Below the pieces are notes generated by a model. The model was not told the DNA's origin, did not search any database, and saw nothing but the letters and a program-made list of their open reading frames with translations. A DNA stretch of 12,774 nucleotides from Chloroflexota bacterium (lineage in GTDB: Bacteria; Chloroflexota; Limnocylindria; QHBO01), in assembly GCA_013697395.1 (NCBI GenBank), contig JACCWY010000151.1, positions 1-12,774 of the forward strand, written 5' to 3'. The position numbers and the translations under genes are program-made. How positions within the stretch are numbered: position 1 is the first letter of the stretch; every line of letters starts with the position of its first letter. Shown one piece after another: positions 1-10,186 of the stretch.

Positions 1-200
1 ACCCCCACCCCCGCCGCAGCGCAGGCCTCGAGGATTGCGGCCACGTCGGAGGTCGAGGACGGCCGCACGACTGCGCGGGCCTCGCCGTGGAAGCGGCGCG
101 TCCAGTCCGTCTCGTACGATGCGCGCAGCCCGGGCTCGGCCAGGCAGTGCCGCTCGCCCACGATAGCGCGCAGCGAGGCCAGGAGCGCGTCGGAGCTCAT
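1..200 (-). CDS. FAD-linked oxidase (D-lactate/glycolate dehydrogenase type), N-terminal fragment
   Basis: Only the first 66 codons are present; the gene continues past the left edge. The product starts MSSDALLASLRAIVGE and carries YETDWTRRFHGEA, then a stretch rich in V, R and P (AVVRPSSTSDVAAIL). This matches the start of the PCMH-type FAD-binding domain of GlcD/D-2-hydroxyacid dehydrogenase flavoproteins, in which a D-2-hydroxy acid is oxidised to a 2-oxo acid. In those enzymes the FAD-binding glycine-rich loop follows directly, here outside the window. The ATG at 200-198 is chosen because an in-frame TAG lies at 212-210 and an AGGA (211-208) sits 7 nt upstream. The gene diverges from the BON-protein gene across a 56-bp gap in which I see no clear promoter. 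The family call is fairly secure from the N-terminal motif; the substrate cannot be told. Confidence 0.7.
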   Translation of the reverse strand, partial: MSSDALLASLRAIVGERHCLAEPGLRASYETDWTRRFHGEARAVVRPSSTSDVAAILEACAAAGVG

Positions 201-256
201 CGGCGCATCCTAGCGGCACGCCGCTTGCGCACGAGCGGACACTGGAGGAGAAACGG

Positions 257-724
257 ATGATGGATGACCGACCGGAGCGGCAGCCCCTGCCCTCCGAGGA
301 CACCGGCGACCTGCTCGATGACCCGGCGGCCGGCGTGACGGACGACTACCTGGTGGCCCGGGAGGAGGGCCTCCCCTACGTTCCGCCGACGGAGCGCGTC
401 CTCAGCGAGTCGCGCGGCGCGGAGGGCGTCGACTATGCCGGCACCGACGCGACCGATGCGGGCGAGCTTGAGCGCGACGACGACATCCAGCCCGAGGATG
501 GCGGCCTGCCGCGAGACGACGAGCTCCTGGCCGATGTCATCGAGGCACTCCGCCGGTCGGACGTGCTGGCCGGCGACCGGATTCGCATTGCGGTCATGGG
601 CGCGCGTGTCCACGTGCGTGGCGAGTTGGAGTCGGTCGACGTGCTCGACGAGATCCTCGGGATCGTGGGCGACGTCGTCGGCGTGGAGGAGGTCCTCGAC
701 GAGGTCACCGTCACCGGCATCTGA
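257..724 (+). CDS. Acidic BON-domain protein
   Basis: The protein has 155 residues. Residues 1-86 are highly acidic, proline- and glycine-rich and probably disordered, with a YVPPTERVLSE stretch at 41-51. Residues about 87-152 resemble a BON domain: a helix (DELLADVIEALRRSD), a strand with the typical V-H-V-R-G-E pattern (118-123), a helix (SVDVLDEILGIVGDV), and a closing strand with the VEEVLDEVTV pattern. BON domains bind membranes or phospholipids or mediate protein contacts. No signal peptide or membrane helix is visible, so the protein looks cytoplasmic. The ATG at 257 is supported by GGAGGAG at 244-250, spacing 6; an ATG at 260 is the alternative. It ends 9 nt before the histidine kinase and so probably leads that operon. 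Its function is unknown; a role as partner of the kinase is inference only. Confidence 0.8.
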   Translation: MMDDRPERQPLPSEDTGDLLDDPAAGVTDDYLVAREEGLPYVPPTERVLSESRGAEGVDYAGTDATDAGELERDDDIQPEDGGLPRDDELLADVIEALRRSDVLAGDRIRIAVMGARVHVRGELESVDVLDEILGIVGDVVGVEEVLDEVTVTGI

Positions 725-733
725 CGGTGTGGG

Positions 734-2065
734 ATGGTGACCCGCGGGACGGGTCAACCGCTGGCCGAGGCGGCTGAACGCGGGCCGGACGCGACTTGCC
801 CGATCGTGCATGCTGGCAGGGTGAACCATGCCGGCACCCGGGTTGATCCTGCGACGACGGACGCGGCGGAGGTTGGCGCGCTCCAGGAGATCGTGCAGCT
901 CGCGGCCGGGGCGGCGACGTGGGACGAGCTCATGCAGCTCATCGTCGACCGCAGCACGGTGGCGATGGACGCGGAGGTCTGCTCGCTGTACCTCGTCGAC
1001 CGTGACGGTGCCGGCATGACGCTGGCGGCAACGAACGGCGTCGACCGCGAGCATATCGGCGTGGCACGTCTCGACATCGGGCAGGGCATCACCGGCCTGG
1101 CCGCAAGCACGCGCGGGGCTGTCGTGAGCACGGATCTCGCCAACGACCCGCGCTGCGCGTGGATCCGTGGAGTGGACCACGAGCGATTTACATCCATCCT
1201 GGCCGTGCCGCTCGAGGTGAGCGATCGGGTGGTGGGCGTCCTGAACGTCAAGACGGAGGCCCACCGCGACTTCCCGGCGCCAGAGGTCCGCCGCCTGTCG
1301 ACCATCGCGGCGCTCCTGGCGGGGGTCGTCGAGCGGCGTCGGCTGCACCTGGAAACGGAGGCCCAGCTCGACGGCCTGCGCAGCGTCGACCAGGCCCGCG
1401 CCGAGCTCATCGCGGTCGTCACGCACCAGCTGCGCACGCCGCTGGCCGTGGTGCGTGCCTATCTCGACCTCCTGGCGGAGACGGCAGAGCCGGCGCGCGC
1501 CGCGGACGCGACGCAGTGGCACGGTGCCGCGACCGGCCAGCTGCTGCGCCTCAACGACCTCGTCGACACCATCCTCGACACCGTCCGCGCCGATCGGCTC
1601 CTGACGGTCGAGCAGCGGCGCTTCGAAGTGGGCGGCGTGATCGACGAGGTGCTGACCCGGCTGGCGCCACTGCTGCGGCGTCATCGGCTCGAGCGCTATG
1701 CGCGCGACAGCCGACCGGCGCTGGGGGATCCCGCCCGCCTGGCCCAGGTGCTCGAGCTGCTGCTGGAGAACGCGGCCAAGTACGCGCCGGCTGGTGCGGA
1801 GATCATGGTGGCGGACTGGAGCGCTGACGGCCAGGTCCACGTCGCTGTCGGGGACGACGGCCCCGGCGTCCCTCCGGCGATGCGCGAGAGCGTGTTCGAG
1901 CCATTCGTGCGCCTCGAGGCCGGCACGGACAAGCCCGGAACCGGCGTGGGCCTCTTCGCGGCCCGCCGGCTGGTGGCGGCCATGGGCGGGCGGCTCTGGA
2001 TCGAGGACAAGCCGGCCGGGGGGAGCCAATTCGTGACCGCCCTGCCGGAGGCATCGGGCCGATGA
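734..2065 (+). CDS. Soluble GAF-domain sensor histidine kinase
   Basis: This is a 443-residue HPK. A variable N-terminus (1-45) is followed by a GAF sensor domain (about 48-200, including DIGQGITGLAA at 114-124 and VVGVLNVKT at 166-174). A HisKA domain contains the H-box THQLRTPL, with phospho-accepting H231. A HATPase_c domain has the N-box LLENAAKYAP (N346), G1 box DDGPGVP (374-380), F-box FEPFVR and G2 box GTGVGLFAARRLV. All catalytic boxes are intact. No transmembrane segment is present, so it should sense a cytoplasmic signal, a bound ligand or redox state through GAF. The start is uncertain: ATG 734 has no good Shine-Dalgarno, while GTG 821 would remove 29 poorly conserved residues and has a CATGCT motif 6 nt upstream that fits a leaderless start. 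The 3' end overlaps the response regulator by ATGA, which implies translational coupling and a cognate pair. Confidence 0.93.
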   Translation: MVTRGTGQPLAEAAERGPDATCPIVHAGRVNHAGTRVDPATTDAAEVGALQEIVQLAAGAATWDELMQLIVDRSTVAMDAEVCSLYLVDRDGAGMTLAATNGVDREHIGVARLDIGQGITGLAASTRGAVVSTDLANDPRCAWIRGVDHERFTSILAVPLEVSDRVVGVLNVKTEAHRDFPAPEVRRLSTIAALLAGVVERRRLHLETEAQLDGLRSVDQARAELIAVVTHQLRTPLAVVRAYLDLLAETAEPARAADATQWHGAATGQLLRLNDLVDTILDTVRADRLLTVEQRRFEVGGVIDEVLTRLAPLLRRHRLERYARDSRPALGDPARLAQVLELLLENAAKYAPAGAEIMVADWSADGQVHVAVGDDGPGVPPAMRESVFEPFVRLEAGTDKPGTGVGLFAARRLVAAMGGRLWIEDKPAGGSQFVTALPEASGR

Positions 2066-2713
2066 GCCTGCGCATCCTGGTCATCGACGACGAGCCGGCC
2101 ATGATCGGCGCCGTGGCGGCGCTGGTGGGAGGGGACGGCCACCGAGTCAGCGCCGCCTACGACGGCCACGAGGCCCTGCGCCGCTACGACGCGGAGAGCC
2201 CGGACCTGGTGATCCTGGACCTCGCGATGCCGGGCCTCGACGGCGTCGCGGTGTGCCGCGAGATCCGCCGCCGCGGGCCGACGCCGATCATCATTCTCTC
2301 CGGCGAAGCCGAGGAGGCGGCCAAGGTCGACGCGCTCGATGCGGGCGCCGACGACTACGTCACGAAGCCGTTCGGGAAGGACGAGCTGCTCGCCCGCATT
2401 CGAGCCGTGACGCGTCGACGGCCGGCCCCGGCCGGCGCGACCTCCGGATCCGTGCGGATCGACCAGCGCCGTCACGAGGCCTGGGCCGGCGATCGATTGC
2501 TGCCGCTGACGCCGATCGAGTTCGCGCTGCTCGAGGCGCTCGTCGCCGCGCGCGGCGACCTCGTCACCCACGAGGAGCTGCTGCGCGCTGGATGGCGCGG
2601 GGAGCCCGATCCCGATCCCCTCTGGATCAAGCCACACCTCGCCCGCCTGCGGTCCAAGCTGCGGGCCGCCGATGCGGCCGTCCCGACCCCGGTCCGCGCC
2701 CTCGGCTATCGGC

Positions 2714-7063
<4,350 letters not shown>

Positions 7064-7093
7064 CGGTCGAGCTCGCCTCTGCGCGGTCTCTCC

Positions 7094-7122
7094 ACGCTAG
7101 GAGCGGCGCGCGCGGATGTCAG
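7094..7122 (-). promoter_or_regulatory. Candidate sigma70-type promoter for gltB
   Basis: Read on the minus strand, CTGACA (7122-7117) and TAGCGT (7099-7094) are separated by 17 bp. This would start transcription near 7087 and give a leader of about 24 nt before the gltB ATG. The match to consensus is moderate (5/6 and 3-4/6) and no other evidence supports it. Confidence 0.35.
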
Positions 7123-7218
7123 GCTCGGGACGGTTATGACTCGGACTCGCCCGGGGCACAATCATTCGGAACCGAACCGCAACGAAGGACGCACCGCCGC
7201 GCTTGCTCGCGGGTGGAA

Positions 7219-7295
7219 GCATCGGCCATCGAGTGGCTCGCGCTGTCGGCGCCCGACAGGACCAGCCGACATCGGCTGTTCTGCCTGGCCGATGC
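7219..7295 (-). other. Potential cloverleaf-forming structured element between tetR and gltB
   Basis: The strand is given as transcribed from tetR towards gltB, although the symmetric pairing would form on either strand. A perfect 10-bp outer stem (7219-7228 with 7286-7295) encloses three perfect small hairpins: 7230-7233/7237-7240 (4 bp), 7243-7249/7253-7259 (7 bp, 3-nt loop) and 7264-7268/7273-7277 (5 bp, 4-nt loop). The 77-nt length and four-way layout resemble a tRNA, but stem lengths and the missing T-loop and anticodon features rule that out. It lies 42 nt past the tetR stop and about 155 nt upstream of gltB. It could end tetR transcription, be an RNA leader element or be chance pairing in GC-rich DNA. 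Confidence 0.3.
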
Positions 7296-7337
7296 GTGCA
7301 TCAGCGGGCAAACGGCCACACCGGTCGGCCCGGCGGT

Positions 7338-8159
7338 TCAGCTGGGCGGGCGGCGCCTGGGCTGCGAGGTCCGTCGTTTCCCCGCGCCCTTGAGATACGC
7401 CTCGATCCCGTCGAGGAGGCGCTGGAGGCCGAACTCGAAGTCGTCGAGGATGAACTTCAGGTTGTAGTTCGGCGTGTCGTCCGGGACGGCGAAGCCGCCC
7501 TCCGCGTCGAGGCGGCCAAGTGTCGGGTATCGCTCGTCCGTCATCTTCGCGGTCAGGATGCGGTCGCGCTCCGTCCACCACTCGACTTCGGACTGCCCGG
7601 TCACCCGTTCCGCGCCCTCGGCCTCCGCCGCGTCTCTCGCCACGCCACGCACGAACAGCCCGATCGAGTCGACGATCGCCACGGCATCCCGTGCGCTCAC
7701 GCCGAGGCCGGAGGCAACCGCCAGCGCCGCCTCGTAGACGTCGAGCTCGTTCGGGCCGAGCACGGCACGACCCGAGGCGATGTACAGCGTCCACGGATGG
7801 CGCTGGTGGAACGTCCATTGGCTGCGGGCCACGCTCTCGAGCTGCTCCCGCGGCGACCCCACGGCCGGGATCGGCTCGTCCACTCGCTCGCCGTGGACGG
7901 TGTCGAGCATGAGGTCGAGCAGCTCACCCTTTCCGGGCACGTAGGTATAGAGCGACATCGTGCCCAGGCCGAGGCGCTCCGCGACCCGGCGCATCGAGAC
8001 TGCCTCGAGCCCTTCGGCGTCGGCAAGATCGATCGCCGCCCGCACGACGGCCTCGAGGTCGGTCCCCTGCTTCGGCCCGCGCGATCCGGGCGCCGCCCGG
8101 CCCCAGAGCAGCTCCATGCTGCGAACGGCGTCTCCGCGACCGCTGTACTCGGGCGACAT
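7338..8159 (-). CDS. TetR/AcrR-family transcriptional regulator (TetR_C_1 type)
   Basis: The protein has 273 residues. It begins with SPEYSGRGDAVRS then MELLWG, a lead-in typical of TetR regulators found beside DrrAB-like exporters. The DNA-binding TetR_N domain covers about 36-81 (AAIDLADAEG, SMRRVAERLGLGTMSLYTYV, then PGKGELLDLML), with the recognition helix around GLGTMSLYTYV. The C-terminal ligand and dimer domain (about 95-250) resembles TetR_C_1, as in tetracycline-type repressors. The ATG at 8159-8157 is preferred: an AGGGG (8170-8166) lies 6 nt upstream, whereas the GTG one codon earlier would be only 3 nt from it. The gene diverges from the exporter operon, and the two CGTAYGGCGTAYRG boxes lie between them, so it probably represses the exporter and itself until a drug-like ligand binds. 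No inactivating change is visible. Confidence 0.92.
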   Translation of the reverse strand: MSPEYSGRGDAVRSMELLWGRAAPGSRGPKQGTDLEAVVRAAIDLADAEGLEAVSMRRVAERLGLGTMSLYTYVPGKGELLDLMLDTVHGERVDEPIPAVGSPREQLESVARSQWTFHQRHPWTLYIASGRAVLGPNELDVYEAALAVASGLGVSARDAVAIVDSIGLFVRGVARDAAEAEGAERVTGQSEVEWWTERDRILTAKMTDERYPTLGRLDAEGGFAVPDDTPNYNLKFILDDFEFGLQRLLDGIEAYLKGAGKRRTSQPRRRPPS

Positions 8160-8169
8160 CACCTTCCCC

Positions 8170-8200
8170 TTGACAATCTCCGTATGGCGTACGGTATCAT
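8170..8200 (+). promoter_or_regulatory. Promoter of the ABC exporter operon
   Basis: A perfect -35 hexamer TTGACA (8170-8175) is followed after 19 bp by TATCAT (8195-8200). The ATPase start at 8247 would lie about 40 nt downstream of the start of transcription, with AGGGAGG at 8234-8240, spacing 6. The spacer is slightly long. An alternative is TTGCCG (8200-8205), 17 bp, TATAGA (8223-8228), but it would leave almost no leader. The -35 hexamer abuts the tetR Shine-Dalgarno on the other strand. Confidence 0.6.
8181..8194 (+). promoter_or_regulatory. Putative TetR operator, copy 1
   Basis: CGTATGGCGTACGG fills most of the spacer between the -35 and -10 hexamers of the exporter promoter. It contains the inverted pair GTA-N5-TAC and matches copy 2 at 11 of 14 positions. 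A repressor bound here would block RNA polymerase directly. It lies 22 bp upstream of the tetR ATG, so it could also autoregulate tetR. Confidence 0.6.
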
Positions 8201-8213
8201 TGCCGATCTACTT

Positions 8214-8227
8214 CGTACGGCGTATAG
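8214..8227 (+). promoter_or_regulatory. Putative TetR operator, copy 2
   Basis: CGTACGGCGTATAG is the second copy of the CGTAYGGCGTAYRG element and starts 33 bp after copy 1, about three helical turns, so dimers bound to both would lie on the same DNA face. It sits just downstream of the preferred transcription start and overlaps the alternative -10 box. Confidence 0.55.
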
Positions 8228-8246
8228 AGTTTAAGGGAGGGCGCGC

Positions 8247-9228
8247 ATGGGAGAACGAAACAGCACGGTCGTCGCCGAGGGGCTGGATAAGCGGTACGGC
8301 TCGACCAGGGCGCTCGACGGATTCGATCTCGTCGTCAGGCGGGGCAGCGTGTGTGGGCTGCTGGGGCCGAACGGGGCGGGCAAGACGACGGCGGTGCGGA
8401 TCCTCGCCACGCTGCTCCGGCCCGACGGAGGCCGGGCGGAGGTGGCCGGCTTCGACGTCGTGCGCGAGGCGGGTCGCGTGCGCCAGCGCATCGGCCTGGT
8501 GGGTCAGAGTGCGGCCGTCGACGAAGTGCTCAGCGGGCGCCAGAACCTGGTGATGTTCGGCCGCCTGTTCCACCTTGGCAGGCGGCGGGCGGAGCTGCGG
8601 GCCGACGAGCTCCTCGAGCACTCCGACCTCGCCGATGCGGGCAGGAAGGCGGTGAAGCAATACTCGGGCGGCATGCGGCGACGGCTCGACCTCGCGGCCA
8701 GCCTGATCCTGGCTCCCGAGGTCCTGTTCCTCGACGAGCCGCACCGGCCTGGATCCCCGCGGCCGAAACGAGGTCTGGGCCTCCATCCGCGCGCTCGTGG
8801 CCGACGGCACGACGGTCGTGCTCACCACCCAGTACCTCGACGAGGCGGACCAGCTGGCCGACCAGATCTGCGTCATCGACACCGGGCGGGTGATCGCGAA
8901 CGGGACGCCGGACGAGCTGAAGTCGCGCATCGGCGGCGACCGGGTCGACGTCGTGCTGCACGATGCGGCCGACCTTCCCGCCGCCGCGGCGATCGTGGAG
9001 CGGGCAGCCGGCGCACTGGCCGATATCGACCCGGACAACCGTCGCGTCAGCGCTCCCGTCCAGGACCGCATGCGCGTGATGAGCGAGGTCTTCGCGGCCC
9101 TCGGCGCGGCGAACCTGTCGGCCGAGGACCTGGCCGTGCGACGTCCCACGCTCGACGAGGTCTTCATGGAGCTCACCGGGCGGCCGGCCGAGCCCGCCCC
9201 CGACACGACCACCGAGGAGGCAGCATGA
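8247..9228 (+). pseudogene. DrrA-like ABC exporter ATPase, frameshifted after Walker B
   Basis: ATP-binding subunit of a daunorubicin-resistance (DrrA)-type exporter. Frame 1 covers 8247-8741: Walker A GPNGAGKT (residues 40-47), Q-loop Q87, signature YSGGM (139-143), Walker B LFLDEP (160-165, catalytic E164). The expected DEPTTGLDP then breaks: CCG is followed by CACCGGCCTGGATCCC, exactly what loss of 2 nt (AC) from CCGACCACCGGC would give. The rest continues from 8743 in the +1 frame: TGLDPRGRNEVW, then TTQYLDEADQLAD (Q at the switch position, as is usual in DrrA proteins), RRPTLDEVFMELTG, and a TGA at 9226-9228. The restored protein would have about 327 residues, the normal family length. 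As it stands the frame-1 reading lacks the D-loop and switch and should be inactive. The start at 8247 has AGGGAGG, spacing 6. Sequencing error is a live alternative. Confidence 0.85.
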
Positions 9229-10069
9229 CGACCACCACTCGGACCGCGGTCGCGGTCCCCGACGCTCCGAACTCCCTCATCGACCAGCTGCGCTGGACAT
9301 TCGTCGACGCCTGGACCCTGACCCTGCGCGGGATCAACTACTGGTTTGCCAGCCGCTCCAGGTCGTCGCTGGCTGGGCGTTCATGATCATGCTCGTCGCG
9401 CTGTACGGGCTGCTGTTCGGCGGCGCAATGCAGGTACCCGACGGCGGCAGCTACATGGAGTTCCTCCTGCCGGGCATGTTCGTGATGACGATGGCCTTCG
9501 GGATCGGCGAGACGATGTCGTCGATCTCGGTCGACGCCGAGCGGGGCGTGACCGACCGGTTCCGGTCGATGCCGATGGCCTCCTCGGCGGTGGTCCTCGG
9601 CCGCAGCTTCACCGACATGCTCTACTCGACGGTGGGACTGGTCGTGATGATCGCCGCCGGCCTGGTGCTCGGCTGGCGGTGGCATGGCGGAATCGGCGAG
9701 ACCGCGGCGGCGTTCGGCCTCCTCCTGCTGCTGCGGTTCGCGATGCTGTGGATCGGGATCTTCCTCGGGCTGATCATCCCCGGCCCATCTGCCGTGAACG
9801 CGGTGTGGACCGTCCTCTTCCCGCTCACGATGGTCACCGCGGCCTTCGCACCCCCGGAGACGATGCCCGCCTGGCTGGGCTTCATCGCGGAGTGGAACCC
9901 GCTGTCGGCCACGATCTACGCGACGCGCGACCTGTTCGGAAATCCCGGAGTCGGTGGCGGGTCATGGGTGGCGCAGAACGCGACCCTCATGGCGTTCGTC
10001 TGGCCGGTGCTGATCATCGCGCTGTTCCTGCCCCTCTCGGTGCGGCGGTATCGGAGGCTGAGCCGATAG
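9225..10069 (+). pseudogene. DrrB-like ABC-2 permease, frameshifted near the N-terminus
   Basis: Membrane subunit partnering the ATPase; its ATG overlaps the ATPase stop (ATGA). Codons 1-41 read MTTTTRTAVAVPDAP, then SLIDQLRWTFVDAWTLTLRG and INYWF. After TTT (9345-9347) the reading shifts: the family pattern QPLQVVAGWAFM appears from 9350 in the -1 frame, so one nucleotide is missing in GC(n)CAG. Frame 1 hits a stop at 9384-9386. The downstream frame then runs intact to TAG at 10067 and has about six membrane helices: VVAGWAFMIMLVALYGLLFG, EFLLPGMFVMTMAFGIGETM, STVGLVVMIAAGLVLGW, FGLLLLLRFAMLWIGIFLGL, AVNAVWTVLFPLTMVTAAF and FVWPVLIIALFLPLSV. Restored length is about 281 residues, typical of DrrB. 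An internal ATG at 9383 could only start inside helix 1. Either genuine inactivation or sequencing error. Confidence 0.85.
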
Positions 10070-10123
10070 GCTGACGGCACGAGCCGGCGATCCTGCGGGG
10101 CAGCGGACGGGGCGTATGCTCCG

Positions 10124-10149
10124 CGTGCCGCCCGCCAAGGCACGGCGGG
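10124..10149 (+). other. Two competing hairpins in the leader of the APC permease
   Basis: CGTGCC (10124-10129) can pair with GGCACG (10139-10144), while CCCGCC (10131-10136) can pair with GGCGGG (10144-10149). The two pairings exclude each other. They lie 22 nt before the Shine-Dalgarno of the permease. The stems are short (6 bp) and may be chance. Confidence 0.2.
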
Positions 10150-10186
10150 TAACGCTCAAGGGGAAGCATCGGAGGAGGACATTCCC

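Noticed and set aside
197..2029. A 610-codon open frame on the minus strand, antisense to the BON and kinase genes
   Set aside because: The translation is rich in R, A, H and D without any domain pattern, and the plus strand carries clear GAF and HisKA/HATPase motifs; long antisense frames are expected at this GC content.
7219..7295. A tRNA gene, suggested by 77-nt length and cloverleaf layout
   Set aside because: The closing stem is 10 bp rather than 7, and there is no T-loop TTC sequence, no anticodon arm of the right size and no CCA end.
8200..8228. TTGCCG-N17-TATAGA as the main exporter promoter
   Set aside because: The start of transcription would fall on the Shine-Dalgarno itself; the TTGACA/TATCAT pair gives a sensible leader, so this is kept only as an alternative.
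8735..9356. Programmed ribosomal frameshifting to join the split exporter genes
   Set aside because: The two sites need shifts in opposite directions (+1 then -1). Neither has a slippery heptamer or a visible stimulating structure, and restoring 2 nt and 1 nt gives family-standard sequences.
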